Below, one piece after another: positions 44,870 to 56,722 of a DNA stretch of 64,000 nucleotides. A program made the translations under genes and the position numbers. The DNA comes from Linyphia triangularis. Taxonomy: Eukaryota > Arthropoda > Arachnida > Araneae > Linyphiidae. Numbering within the stretch: position 1 is the first letter of the stretch; the number at the start of each line of letters is the position of its first letter. Location: assembly GCA_963978545.1 (NCBI GenBank), contig OZ021729.1:86160670-86224669 (forward strand). Reading direction: 5' to 3'. Below the pieces are notes generated by a model. It searched no databases and was not told the origin of the DNA. It saw only the letters and a program-made list of their open reading frames with translations.

Positions 44870-45362
44870 CAGGGGTCGCATTCACCCTAAAATTCCTAAT
44901 ATTCCTTACGTTTTTTTCTCCCTAGAATTCCTAAAAATGTACTTACATTTTTTCAAGAATTTTCTCCAAAATTCAAGAAAAAATCACGATATTCCTTTAG
45001 ATAAGAAAAATGGATTTAATTAAATTTGCATGTTTGTCAAAATAGTATAATTATTTCATTATATAACTGTCATTTTTACTCGAGAAAGTTTTTTGGCTTT
45101 AATTTTGTTGAAAATGGGCATATTTTGCCGGTACTGAAATAAGCTCTGGAAAAGAACATGTCCTTTTATAGGAGTCTGTGTCAGCGTCAAAAGAACCATC
45201 TCTAAATGTTTTGGAACTATCCTTAAAGAATTTAAATTATTCATAAAATTTTAAGAATCGCCCCTAAATTTCTTTCAATTATCCTTAAAATATTTCTGAA
45301 ATTTTCGGAATAATCCCTAAAATTCCTACCTAAATTTTTTATAAAACTCACTGCGCCCCCTG
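44870..45362. mobile_element. hAT-like MITE, family L, copy 2
   Basis: 493 bp, termini CAGGGGTCGCATTCACC and CTGCGCCCCCTG. GTATTGC is found at both borders (44864-44870 and 45363-45369), overlapping the first base of the left terminus. The interior is built of CCCTAAAATTCCTAAA-type motifs. No coding. Confidence 0.75.
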
Positions 45363-46228
45363 GTATTGCGATTGGTCAACAAGTTTTGGCAGACAATAAA
45401 ACTCCCACCCCCAAATAACACTACGTATAAGTTCTTCTCCAGAGTGCAAAAATAAAAAAGAATGCTGTTATCTTTGACCATCCATTAGAGGGGAATGTCG
45501 TGTGTCATGTCGAGGGGGTCACCAAACGATAAAGCAGAGGTGTCGAACATCAACTCCATCCCCATTCATCCAATTAGGAACGCATTAAGGTTTCTTTTTC
45601 GGGAGCTTCCTTTTTTTCTCTTGTCCAAATCGTTTTCTCTCAATTTGGGCATTTAATCACTCGCTTGGGAGGCGGGTTTCGATTTGTGGATTGATTTGCC
45701 AAGAAGGATTGATTGGGTATAAGCTGTTTTGTTGCCACGTCATCAGACGACAGCTGATGGGGGTCGAGAATATAAGTCAACGGAAGGTTTCAATTTCGAT
45801 AATTTTGTGTTTTTTTACATTCAAAAGAGCTAACTGAAAAAAAAGATATTAATGTAACGATTTTTCTTTTTTAACTTTTTCTTAATTCCTTGGAGTATTT
45901 TTTTTTTCTTTTCTTTTTTTTTTTCCCCCCCCGAAATAACGGTAACACAAGCTTTTCTGGTTAAAATAAGAATACAAATGATATTTGGAAATTGCTCATT
46001 ATTTTCTACTGCAAGTTTTATGTCTACGTTACTTATTTTCTCATTCCTTATATTAATGAAATGACAAATAAGTATTGTTACTTTTAAATTCATTTCATAT
46101 TAAATATTATTTTCGTTAAATGAAACTTGTTTTACGTCGAGAGTTTGAATTAACTTTTGCCCGCTTTCGATAAATAACATTTTTTTCTCCTGTTAGTTCA
46201 ATAATACAACCTCTCCAAGAATATTTTA
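45363..46228. other. Unique stretch, partly GC-richer
   Basis: 45370-45790 is non-repetitive and less AT-rich, with CACGTCATCAGACGACAGCTG near 45738 (overlapping E-box and half-CRE motifs). A T/C-rich run follows at 45896-45930. No gene is recognised. Confidence 0.35.
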
Positions 46229-46232
46229 ATAT

Positions 46233-46958
46233 TGTTGCGTGGATGGGTTCGAAAGATTTGCAGCCAAAGCAGATCAAAACCTGCAGAAATTTATTCCAAT
46301 ATAACTCTTCACAGATTCCTTTACAACTCCAGAACTTCTCGTTCTAGTAGACTTAATACAGCTCTATACACAACAATAGAGCACAAATAGCAGTTAAACT
46401 TGACACACAACTGCTAAATCGCTGCAAAAGACAATGCAATACAGTTCGCTTTAGAACTACTCAGAATGTTCACTGAGACTCAGTAATTCCAGTCAACTAA
46501 CTGACTAACCTCAGTAAACTAACTGACTAACCAACCCACTACACTCACGGCCGGTCTTATATAGGGGAGCAGATACTTCGTGAATCTTCTAGAGATAGAT
46601 ATTTGGAGAACTTTCCATATCGTAGTCGAAAAGTCCTATACATGTACATGGGGACCGAAAATGTCGCCAAATGGTCTCCAAGTTTGGCGATTTCTCGCCA
46701 AATATGGCGACAAAAATTAGTCGCCAAAACCGTCGCCAACTTGGCGAGATTGCCATTACCATTATGTTAAATGCCCTGCTCCTTGTAAAACTCGCTTCCA
46801 AGCGTTATCTCTGTAAATCTCGTTATCAAGCATTAAGACACACATTGCGGGGAAGAAAACTAACGACGAACTATTGCATTATGCGAAATGTACATAAATT
46901 TCCCTATTTACAAAATTAACACTACGAAATATTTACAAATACACAAAAATTCGTAACA
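46233..46958 (-). mobile_element. Solo LTR 3 (ATAT-targeted Gypsy-like)
   Basis: 726 bp with TGTTGCG/CGTAACA ends and ATAT on both sides (46229-46232, 46959-46962). Reverse-strand order: TTGGCGA-rich U3, heat-shock-type element 46577-46594, TATATAAG 46556-46563, AATAAA near the end. No internal region. Confidence 0.85.
46577..46594 (-). promoter_or_regulatory. Heat-shock-type element in LTR 3
   Basis: TTC (46577), GAA (46582) and TTC (46587) are perfect and in register. The outer units are one base off (GAT at 46572, GAG at 46592). The position relative to TATA is the same as in the other LTRs. Confidence 0.55.
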
Positions 46959-47048
46959 ATATTCTGTTCGTGAAAAGCAAAATTAGTACGCCAGAACTGC
47001 TTTTGTGTAAAATTCCAGTATTCTTACGCTTACTATTTTGTCCCCCAT

Positions 47049-47110
47049 TGACTTACCCAGCCAAACAAGCACATACACACAAAATCGAAGTTAATATAAA
47101 GATTTAATAA
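47049..47110 (-). mobile_element. Family D terminal fragment
   Basis: ACACAAAATCGAAGTTAATA followed by AAAGATTTAAT is the 5' terminus of D in reverse orientation. Nothing of the body remains. Confidence 0.65.
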
Positions 47111-47690
47111 TAAAAATGTCTTACTATTTTGAAGAATGGTGTCGAGGGGATAAGATGACAAGTTCAGGTTCAAAACTACTCTTTCGGTGCATTAATATTT
47201 TCAATTAAATTCTAAAAAATCATGTACTATGCAAAATTGAATCGAACTGTTTTCGTAAGTGACGAGTTACTTGACATTTTTTACACTCTACATATTTCTA
47301 AGTACACTGTATTAACAGTATTAACAGTGTACTTGGAAATATGTCGAGTGTACATAGAAATATTAACAGTGTACAATCATGTTGTTAGAATTTCGATTGG
47401 CTTTTTTTTTAAACATTTTCCTTTATTGGTTTGCTTCAGTTCAATTACCCCGTACCCAAAACAATTTATGAAATTCCAATATAAACAATTCTGAGTTTTT
47501 TACTAACTCGCCAATGTGTAGATAATTGTGGACTATAATATTGCCAAAAAAATTCACTTCCCATGTTATTCAACAATCTATAATTTTTCTGTCGGTCAGA
47601 CAGCAAACACTGAATCGATTCGGTAGTGTTCCTTTCTTTTTATTAATTGTTTAATTAATTTGTTCCTTTTGGTGGCTGTCGAGCAAATAG
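47111..47690. other. Unique stretch with short inverted repeats
   Basis: Contains the pair ACATATTTCTAAGTACACTG and CAGTGTACTTGGAAATATGT (47289-47345), a near-perfect hairpin with a short loop of ATTAACAGT-type sequence. Otherwise it is unremarkable. Confidence 0.5.
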
Positions 47691-47696
47691 CCTAAA

Positions 47697-48160
47697 TAAA
47701 GCCTCTTGGCTGGCTGAAATTTGGCAGATAGGTTTGATGTCGATGATTATGTATTCTATCAAATTTTTGGGCTTTAAATGTCACTAAAAGGGCGCTTTTA
47801 CGGAATACTAATAAACCAACTTGCCGTCATCCAATCACTCTGAAATAGCATTTAACCGATTATTGAAGGAACTCTTTCTTGTTGCTAAAACTTGTTTAAT
47901 AAATAAAGACTAAAATTGTTTTAATAAGAATTAATTATAGATATTAGGATATGAGTGTGTAAATTCACGTTTTAGTAAATGAATTTTGAAACGTAGTTTG
48001 CCACACATTTTGCTGAAAGAAATGTTTTTGATATTTAAAATTAGATGCAAACACTAAGCGCACTCTGTTTACAGAATTGGCGCTATATTAATGAATATAA
48101 AAATTGGCGATGTATATAAAGGATTTATAATAAAAACTTAGTTTTTATGGGATATATTGT
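47697..48160 (+). mobile_element. Family D element, copy 7
   Basis: 5'-truncated, starting in the first box at GGCTGAAATTTGGCAG, and otherwise complete to GTATATAAAGGATTTATAAT and TTTTTATGGGATATATT. It provides an intact reference for the LTR 1 insertion point (GATATTTAAAATTAGATG). Confidence 0.8.
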
Positions 48161-49060
48161 TCCTATATCGAATACAAAAAAAATTTAAGCCAGGCTGGAG
48201 TCTACCATTGAAACCCATGTTAAAAACATCATTTGTAATAAATTCAATTTTTCTCTGAATATGAATGTACTTTCTCTGAAAATTCTTATTAGTGACAAGT
48301 TAGATACTTATGTATATTTTAACCCGAGCCTTTAAAAATATTTTGTTTTTCTTGAGGTTACAACTTTTAATCCCTACTTCATAATTTTATATAGGGAGGG
48401 GAGGGGGGAAATCTTAACTTTAAAAAATTATTTCAAATAACATGTTTATCCATGTCTTTTTTTCAAGTTTATTTTAAATAAAAATATATGAAAAAAAAAT
48501 CATCTTCATAGCCTTTCATAGATTTTGGGAAAAATTTTACTTTTTAAAAGTAAGTTTTGAGATACACCTGTTTAAAAGTAGATCGGAGAAACAGAAGTTT
48601 ACTCAAATAGTGTTTTTTGCCAAAATAATTTAAATTCTCCTATTGACCGACATTTTTCGATTAGGATGTATTGATATCGCCAGGAAATCACATTTTAAGA
48701 TCATCTTAAAACCTCAAAACGTTAAAATTTATTTTTCTTCCTTAAAAATCCCATTTAAATTGCCCCTATTGTCTGCGCCATAATACAAGTTTGCAATCCA
48801 CTAAAAAATACGCCATGTTTCAAACAACAAACTCTTATTTCTAGTCGAGCGATTTACCGATCCCATTCCTCACTAAACAACCACATGACAAAATAAAAAC
48901 TTGTCCACCAGGCAAAGCAATATAACAATACCACCACATACCCTATTATTTTATACCGCCGGATAGTCCGAAGGGGGAAAAAAAAGAGACAAATCTGTTA
49001 TTTATTGCTGTTCGCCAAGCCCAAGGATTGTAGACTAAAAAAGAAGCTTGGCTCGTTATA
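48161..49060. other. Unique AT-rich stretch, no gene seen
   Basis: Non-repetitive sequence with A/T runs. No open frame of note. Confidence 0.4.
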
Positions 49061-49719
49061 GTCCGAGAGGCGACTGCAATTTTTGGTCTCCATCGAACAT
49101 CATTCTGAATTTTTTATAGAAATTGGAGAAAAGTGAATAGATTACGAATCCACTTGTCTGCCGTGGTAAAAATGGCCGAAACTGATCAAAAATCGACTTG
49201 GAATTAGTTGAACTAAAATTCGATTGCCAAATATGTCATAACTTGCCAAAAAGAGAACACACTTTTTCGTCTGGCAACCCACTGCATTTTGATTTTCAAT
49301 GAGAAAAAGCGCAAAAGATTTCTGATATCTAGCTGGGAAAATTTGTATCTTTTAAAAGTAAGCCAAATTGGTGACATCTGTTACTTCATCAGTGACGTAA
49401 TGTTTATTGCCAAATTGGCTCCCTTTTAATAGATGCAAGTAGACCGTCGCCAGGTATCCGAATCGTCTGCAACCTTCTTAATTGAAAATTAAAGAGCTAG
49501 GGTTACCAAATAAAAAAAAAAATCTCATTATTTGGCAAGTTATGGCGCATTTGGCAATTGGATTTAGTTCAACATATTAAAAGTCGATTTTTGACTAGTT
49601 TCGGCCATTTTTACCTCGGCAGACCAGTGGATTCGTAATCTACTCACTTTTCTCCAACTTCTATAAAAAATTCAGAATTATGTTCGATGGGGTCCAAAAA
49701 TTGCAGTCGCCTCTCAGTC
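49061..49719. mobile_element. Long-TIR MITE, family C, copy 3
   Basis: 659 bp with TA on both sides (49059-49060, 49720-49721), termini GTCCGAGAGGCGACTG and CAGTCGCCTCTCAGTC. The bZIP-like pair is TTACTTCA/TGACGTAA. Confidence 0.9.
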
Positions 49720-49788
49720 TATTAGTTTTATATCTTCCGTTGTGTTGATGGCCTCGATTGTGTTCGAATTTTGGCATAGACACGAATA

Positions 49789-50465
49789 GTCTGAGAGACG
49801 ACTGTAAGTTTAGGTACATTATTCTGAATTTTTTTTTATAGAATGTGTTGAAATTTTAGTAGATCATTAATCTACTTGTCTGTCGTGGCAAAAATGACCG
49901 AAACTGGTCAGAAATAGACTTTGATTGAGAGGAACTAATATCCGATTGCCAAATGTATCATAACTTGCCAAAAAGTGACCAGACTTTTTCGTCTGGCAAC
50001 CCAACGCACTTCGATTTTCAATGATGAGAAAAAGTGTAGACGATTTCTGATCTCTGACTGGGAAAACTTGGCATCGTTTTAAAAGTAAGCCAAATTGGCG
50101 CCATTTAGTTACGTAATCAATGACGTAATAATATTCATTGCTAACTTTGGCTGACTTTTAAAAAGATGCAAGTAAGCTGTCGCCAGACATCTGAATCGTC
50201 TGCAACCTTCTTAATTCAAAAATTAAAGAAAGAGCGATGGGTTACCAAATCAAAAATACTGCTCATTATTTGGCAAGTTATGGCGTATTCGGCAATCGGT
50301 TTTAGTTCAACTTATTTAAAGTCGGTTTTTGACCGGTTTCGGCCATTTCTGCTTCGGCAGACCAGTAGTTTCGTAAACTACGAACGTTTCTCTACATTCC
50401 ATAAAAAAAAATTTAAAAAAAAATCAGATTGATGGGATACCTAAACTTGCAATCGCCTCTCCTAC
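49789..50465. mobile_element. Long-TIR MITE, family C, divergent copy 5
   Basis: 677 bp, TA-flanked, termini GTCTGAGAGACGACTG and AATCGCCTCTCCTAC. It differs from the other copies by replaced terminal sections (CTAAACTTGCAATCG instead of the GGTCCAAAAATTG block), as does the fragment at 26780, defining an older subfamily. It sits only 69 bp from copy 3. Confidence 0.85.
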
Positions 50466-51059
50466 TATTTTCCAAACCGGTTTCATCCGGCCGAAATTGT
50501 CTCAAATAGTATCATAGGGGTTGTCCAGCTGTTTTTTTGCCGGACCCGATCGAAAAGCTTTACATCCATAGAGCATTTAAAAGTGTTGTTTTTTCAAGTT
50601 TTATTGATCTCTGAAGAAGCCTGTGCATTAGGGTGGAACGAAAATGGCCTTAAAAAATTTTATTTTAAATTTTAGCTTAGTAATAGTGGGGAAAAGTTGC
50701 CATTTAAGTTCAAAAAGAGTTGAAAAAAAATTGGTTGCAATTCTACAACATCTTGAGGTGCCGCAAAGAGCTTACAGTTTATAAAAAAAATGAAAAATTA
50801 TCAACTTTGTTAAATTATTTTTTATGAATTTCTCGTATATATATAATGTTACAAAAGATGGTTTTAAATACATATATAAGCATTAGAGTTGGAAATAATT
50901 ATGAATTACAAAATATAATAATAATAATAAAATATATTGTAATGTAAAATTTTGTATTTCTTACTCCTGTATCCTTAATGATTACAAATGTTACATCTGC
51001 AAAATGTTTGTTTCTACTCCATTGCTACATTAAACTGGTTTTTTTTAATTAAATTTTGG

Positions 51060-52788
51060 CATATTCCTACGTGAGTCAATTTTCGCTCTTAATATCCTTC
51101 TCTTGCGGTTGAACCACAGACATTTTGAGCCAATTCGGTCACCATTTTCACCGTTCTTTCCACTGCTTGCGTGTGACAAGAAAGCCGGGGAAAGTCGATA
51201 ACCGGGTCTACTTTCTCTTCTGAAATCACTTTTTTGTAAAACTTACTTCCTTCCTTTTATTGAACAATTGTTTTGTCCATCAAAAACAATCCTCTATTTT
51301 CAGTCATATGATTATAACTATGTCATATGATTCATAATATATGATATAGTCATATGAGTATTAAAGTTTACACACTTACAGGCAGCAATATCAAATAAAC
51401 GTTCGGCCTCGCCTCTAAATTTTGAGCAGGGGTGTAGTGGAGCGGGAACGCGTGGGAATGGCGATCCTTTACCTTTTTAGTAGGAGGAACGGCGTTCCTA
51501 CACATAAATTATATATATATTACATTTTTCTTTTCAGGAAACTGAACCCAAAACTATGCTTTCGTTTTCTATCCACAATTTCAGAGCTGAGCAGGCAAGT
51601 TCAAATACAGTAAAACCCCGGTTATCCGAGTTTCCGCTTTAACCGAGCAAGAAAATATTTCTTCAATTTTTTTTTTACCCCTGATATTTTCCTTTGTCAA
51701 AACTAGTACCGAAAAAAATTGGTACTTGATCTCTCAAACACTCAAGAAAACAAAATGTTTACATTCCTTTTCATTGTATGATACTGATCCTCCTATCGCG
51801 TCGCTCATGGTCTTAAGGCTTAAGTAAGAGAACTCTTTAAGCATTACTATATATTATTAATTGCATGTGGTTTACCTATAGTATAACATTTGTACTTGTC
51901 AAAACATACATTTAAACCGATACGATTTATTTTATTTTTAATTTTCGCTTTAACCGAGTTTTTCGGTTATCCGAGTTGGTCTTGGTCCACATTAACTCGG
52001 ATAATCAGGACTCTACTGTATTTGCAAAACACTTGAAAGAGGCGCGGCCACCCGCACATGGCCATTCCATCAACAATCCGACACATGCAATACTATGATT
52101 CATCCAATGGCAATTATCTTCTTCGACGAATGATCTGTAATTGTGGATGAATTCCAGAAGTGAAATTTATATGACTCGTCATGAATACGGACTAAAACTC
52201 ACGTACACAAGTTCACGCCAACTATCTCCATTTTTAAAAAACAAAATTGTGGTCTGGCACACAACACTTCTTTGCTCCCTTTCCTTGAAGAAGATTTCTG
52301 CTCCTCTAATTTTAATGGGAACGCTAACCGATTTATCAACAAAAGTGATATAACGTTTTTTTTTTATTTTTATATATATATAATCATTCACTTTATGTGA
52401 CATAGCGTTCTCACACCTTTTTATTTTACACTACACCACTGATTTTGAGAGGTTGCAGTCAAACTTTTCTAACCCTTTTCTGCTTAATAAATTTTTAACC
52501 TTAATAAATTTCTGTATTTAGCACGATAAGCTCTTATCATTAGTAAAATTCTTTGGCTAGAAACAACGGGAATAGAAGCTCTTGAACATATTTGCTCTAT
52601 TTTGGGAACTGAAGTGTCACATATTTCACTTACAGTAGGATCCTTCTCTGAAGCATTTTTGAGGTTTTGTCTGATATAACAGTAGCACTTCATAACAGAT
52701 TCGTAAGTACATCAGGCAAATCACTACATTTCCCAAAAATAGGACATTCCGACATTTGTCTTGTCTTCACTAATTTAAACTGAGCCAT
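51060..52788 (-). pseudogene. Decayed protein gene of element P
   Basis: Read leftwards from ATG at 52786-52788: MAQFKLVKTRQMSECPIFGK, then a frame change into a stretch (52484-52693) with KIEQICSRASIPVVSSQRI and RAYRAKYRNLL. After the nested pogo-like MITE, a C-terminal stretch near 51100-51220 has SCHTQAVERTVKMVTELA followed by QNVCGSTAREGY and a stop. From memory this architecture (a start near KxRQMSECPxFGK, an ASIP-VS-I motif, a CHTQAVER-VK-VTEA motif) recurs in uncharacterised transposon-borne proteins of arthropods. Frameshifts, stops and the insertion make it non-functional. Confidence 0.65.
51608..52018. mobile_element. pogo/Tigger-like MITE nested in element P
   Basis: 411 bp; CAGTAAAACCCCGGTTATCC at the left and the inverse of CAGTAGAGTCCTGATTATCC at the right, each bordered by TA (51606-51607, 52019-52020). 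Subterminal GAGTTTCCGCTTTAACCGAG and its repeat ATTTTCGCTTTAACCGAG are conserved. Noncoding. Confidence 0.9.
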
Positions 52789-53764
52789 TTTTACTCACAA
52801 CAATAAAGTAGAATACATACTAACAAAATATGTTAATCTGTAACACATTAGACGGAGCGACAACTCAACTGAACTCGTCACAGCTACTGACCTGATCTGA
52901 GCTTGTCACCGCAAGCAGACAAATCTCCCCCCCCCCCTCTACCCACCCACACACAACATCTACTCCGGCGATGACTCAGGCTCCTGGATGTCAATGTAAT
53001 ACTTAAACTGTTTTTATCTTTCTATTTATTTTATAACGCATAAATGAAGCTTTTAATTTCATAACCGAGACACGCAAAAATCTTTGAAAAAGTTCAAAAA
53101 AGTGTGTTTTTATGAAACTTTAACGTACTTGCAGCACCTCAAGACGTATTCTAATATTTTTCATATTTTTAATTTATCTTATCTACACCATAAGGCAACT
53201 TTTCCATGCTATTAAAAATTAAAATCAAAGTTGATTCTATCGTCAAATTTTTTTTTTTAAATATAGCAAAAATTTCAATTTTTTGAAACTTTAATGGCTT
53301 TGCGGCACCTCAAGACGTACTCCAATATTTTTCATATTTTTAATTTATCTTATCTACATCAAAAAGCAACTTTTCCGCACTATTACAAATTAAAAATCAA
53401 AAGTTGATTTTTTCGTTCCACCCTAGTGTGCATGAAACTTCCTTCCCTGATTTCCTTCCCTACTACTGGCGTACTTTGAAGGAGAAACGAGTTTTACAGA
53501 GAACTTCCAGATAACTCGTTCAAATCCAGCGTTTGCTATTAAGAATTTTTTTTTCTTTTTTAATCTTAATATCATTTAACTTTTGTCTATAATTAACCTT
53601 TGTTAATCTGTAATTAACATTTCTGTAAAATGTTATCTATAATTAACATTTGAATTTTTTTCAAATAAATAAAAATATAATAATTTTCATTGTTAGCAAA
53701 TCAAAATCTGAAGATCATATTCCATAAAAAAAAAGAGTTTTTAAAAAGTCCTTTGTCAATCTAT

Positions 53765-54235
53765 ATATTCATTATCACAGCGCCGATATCAAAAATATTT
53801 CTATCAGAAAAATGTGTGGCAAACTACACGTTTCAAAATTTATTTATTAAAAAAGAAACGTGAATTTATGCTCTCATACACATCCAAATATAATTTATTT
53901 ACTATGATTAAAGTAATTTTTATTATTTATGTATTAAAAAAATGTTGGCAAGAAGATAGATTCTTCGATGGTCGGTTAAATGCTATTGTAGCGCGACTGA
54001 ATGACGGCAAGTTGGTTTATTAGTATTCCTTAAAAGCGACCTTGTAGTGACAGTTATAGCCAAAAATTTTGATAGAATGCATTGCCATCGACATCGAATC
54101 TGTCTGCTAATTATAGGCGATGTTAATTATATCCGATGTTAATTATAGGCCTCCGCAGATTTGGTTTTCATCAACATACACAGCCCTCCCCCACACAAAA
54201 TCGAATTTAATATAAAAGATTTAAAAATATATTTT
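53765..54235 (-). mobile_element. Family D element, copy 8
   Basis: Reverse-strand copy with both boxes, TCGATGGTCGGTTAAATGC and CGAATTTAATATAAAAGATT at the 5' end. A local duplication, GATGTTAATTAT twice (54120-54146), lies near the 5' part. Confidence 0.75.
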
Positions 54236-55580
54236 AACGTAACTTTAAAATCATTATATGTTCGTATATAACTATTAGAAATTAAGGCGATTTTTGTTTA
54301 CGGTATCGAAATGTTTCAAAAGTTCGTTTTTTATGGAGCCATAATTTCGTAAATTACTCAAAACAATTTCTAAAACATTTGGCGATAGTTAAAACAGAAG
54401 TATCCAGTTATGTTTACTCTCAAGCTAACTAAAGCTCTTTTTCTTTTGGATTTGACTGTCAGAAATAAGCTAATTGTTAAATTTGTTGAATTTTATATGG
54501 TGATACTGTTGAATTGTTGTTACTTTTTGATTTAATTATAGCTGTATAACTTTAGAAATGTTGATAGGAAAAGCATCTAAAGCTATGTGTAAAAATAAAC
54601 CTCTGCAGTCGATTGAAAGTTAAACGTGTCCAAACCATCGATGTAGATAAACAACTGGATAGACTGCTCCATCGTCAGTGCAAAGAGAAAAACGTTCCGT
54701 GGATTGCGAAGCTGGTGGGAAGATTAACCAATCACAGTTCACTTTTATAGTTGGATGGAAATGCGAAAAACCTTGTAAAATGCTTAGAGTATATATTTTT
54801 TTGCACATTATTACTAATTAAGGTCTACTATTGACATTTCTGCTGTGTACAACCCAACATTTTATTTTCAATCCTCGGCAATCCGTATTTCTTATCCCAC
54901 CAACGGCATTTGGCAACGGCTTCATTTTCCCAGCGTTAAGCAGTCTATCTAGTTGTTTATTTATATCGATGGTCCAAACATAACAAAAAAATACATGCGC
55001 CAAACATTTCAAAAACCATTTTTACCTTATCGAAGTGTAAATTACCTTGAAAATTATTAACGTTCTACGGTACCTGAAAATCCATGACACTTCACACCTA
55101 ATTATATGTGCGAATAGCTATCATTGAATTCATCTCTGTTATTAATCCGTTCGAAAAGAGATTGTTTCCTGATAAAATGTGCCTTATCAGGTTGCATAAA
55201 TGTTATTTTGAAAAATATTGAAATATTTTAGGGGTTAGTTTTTTTGTTTATTTTTGAAATTTCCATTTTCACCTGTCATAGGGTTGTTTTTCAAACATTC
55301 TACATTTCGTTGCAGTATAATTTGTTTGAAGGTAAAAAAAAAAAAAAACGTTTTAGACATTAGAATTGTCATGAATTTTCAATCTTAAAATTAGGTCGAA
55401 AAGAAATAAATTATTCCGTTCTTTTTATCATCACTTCATGAAAGCGAATATTTTTTGCTCTCCTAAAACTTCAAAGAATATCGTATTTTATTCGATGCTT
55501 TATTAACAACTTTGATAATTTCTTTCATGAAATTCAGAAACGAATTTCTTTGTTTTGTTATTTTTTCCAATATCTCTATA
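54236..55580. other. Mostly unique; contains a short TIR pair
   Basis: CCATCGATGTAGATAAACAA followed by CTGGATAGACTGCT (54636-54670) is inversely repeated as AGCAGTCTATCTAGTTGTT and ATATCGATGG (54940-54973), enclosing about 270 bp. This could be a small TIR element of about 340 bp. The rest is unique AT-rich DNA. Confidence 0.5.
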
Positions 55581-55585
55581 TATAT

Positions 55586-56310
55586 TGTTGCGTTGATGGG
55601 TTCGAAAGATTTGAAGTCAAAGCAGATTAACACTTTCAGAAATTTATTCCGATATACTCTTCACAGATTCTTTTACAAAACCTTAACTTCTCGTTCTAGA
55701 AGACTCAATACAGCTCTTTACACAACAATAGAGCTCAAACAGCAGTTGAAAAACTTCTCAACTGCTACAATTCGCTGCAAAAGACAATGCAATACAGTTC
55801 ACTTTCGGAACTCTCTGAATGCTCGCTGAGAGGCAGCTCAGTAACTCCAGTCAACTAACTGACTCAACTAATTAACTAATTTCAGTCAACTAACGGACTC
55901 AACTAACTCCGTGACTCAACTCACGGCCGGCCTTATATAGGAGTCAAACCTTCTTGAAACTTCTAGAGGTAGATATTTGGAGAACTTTCCAGATCGTAGT
56001 CGAAAAGTCCCATACGTGTACATTGGCGATTTCTCTCCATATTTGGCGACAAAAATTAGTCGCCAAAACCGTCGCCAACTTGGCTCTATCTCGCCAATTT
56101 GGCGAGATTGCTATTACCATAATGTTAAATGCCCTGCTCCTTGTAAAACCCGCTTCCCAGCGTTATCTCTGTAAAACTCGCTATCAAGCAATAAGACACA
56201 CGTTGACGAAAAGTAAACCCTTGCACTGCCTTATGCGAAATGTACAGAAATTTATCTTTTTACATAATTAATGCTACGAAATATTTACAAATATACAGAA
56301 ATTCGTAACA
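55586..56310 (-). mobile_element. Solo LTR 4 (ATAT-targeted Gypsy-like)
   Basis: 725 bp with TGTTGCG/CGTAACA ends and ATAT on both sides (55582-55585, 56311-56314). Reverse-strand TATATAAG at 55932-55939 follows the heat-shock-type element at 55951-55968. The region downstream of TATA is expanded by repeated GTTAGTTGACT-type units, one more than in LTR 3. Confidence 0.85.
55951..55968 (-). promoter_or_regulatory. Heat-shock-type element in LTR 4
   Basis: TTC (55951), GAA (55956) and TTC (55961) are in perfect register, with imperfect outer units AAA (55946) and GAG (55966). Confidence 0.55.
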
Positions 56311-56314
56311 ATAT

Positions 56315-56722
56315 CTTCATTATTGATTTTTGTAAAAGATATGGGTTCTGGGGAATTGTGTGGGGAGATTAAAATTGTTTTCTCCTGGACTCTGTAGAAT
56401 TGTTCGCCCGCCAAGAAGTCAACTACACGCTCCATTCTCCATGAAATATCTCCGGAAAGAGACCGCCTTCAATATTTGTGAGTAGAGCGCCATGCGGTCC
56501 ATTTCTTGATCCCTCCCTTCTGCCTCACCCCTCCCCGAATATTGTTTGAATTGTGTTGTTGTGAGAGCATTCGTCGTCGTGAGAATCGTGCGAAATGCGG
56601 AAAAATCGATCATCCGGTGAAATTGCGGTGTGTGCTTTGTTTATGCTACTTCTTTGATTTGGCTTAGGGTTCTTATAGGGGGTTATTCCTAAAGCCTCCG
56701 TAAGGGAGATAAGGTGTTGGAG
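56315..56722. other. Unique, GC-richer block
   Basis: Non-repetitive sequence with lower AT content than the surroundings (56400-56700). Overlapping reverse frames 56419-56613 and 56525-56839 show no known domain. It could be an exon or regulatory DNA. Confidence 0.3.

Larger units (their letters stand above)
50629..53425 (-). mobile_element. 2.8-kb DNA transposon with decayed coding region (element P)
   Basis: Termini TAGGGTGGAACGAAAA and its exact inverse TTTTCGTTCCACCCTA are flanked by CTGTGCAT/GTGTGCAT (8 bp, one mismatch). Subterminal repeats CTTTGCGGCACCTCAAGACG and TTGAGGTGCCGCAAAGAGC are also inverted. The right end holds the approximately 150-bp block twice in tandem (53136 and 53291). 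An 8-bp duplication suits a hAT-like group, but the encoded protein is not a classical hAT transposase that I recognise. This is the only element here with identifiable two-ended coding remnants. Confidence 0.8.

Noticed and set aside
55512..56271. Two 105-codon forward frames
   Set aside because: Both lie within solo LTR 4 and its edge, antisense to its LTR orientation; similar frames appear in the other LTR copies.
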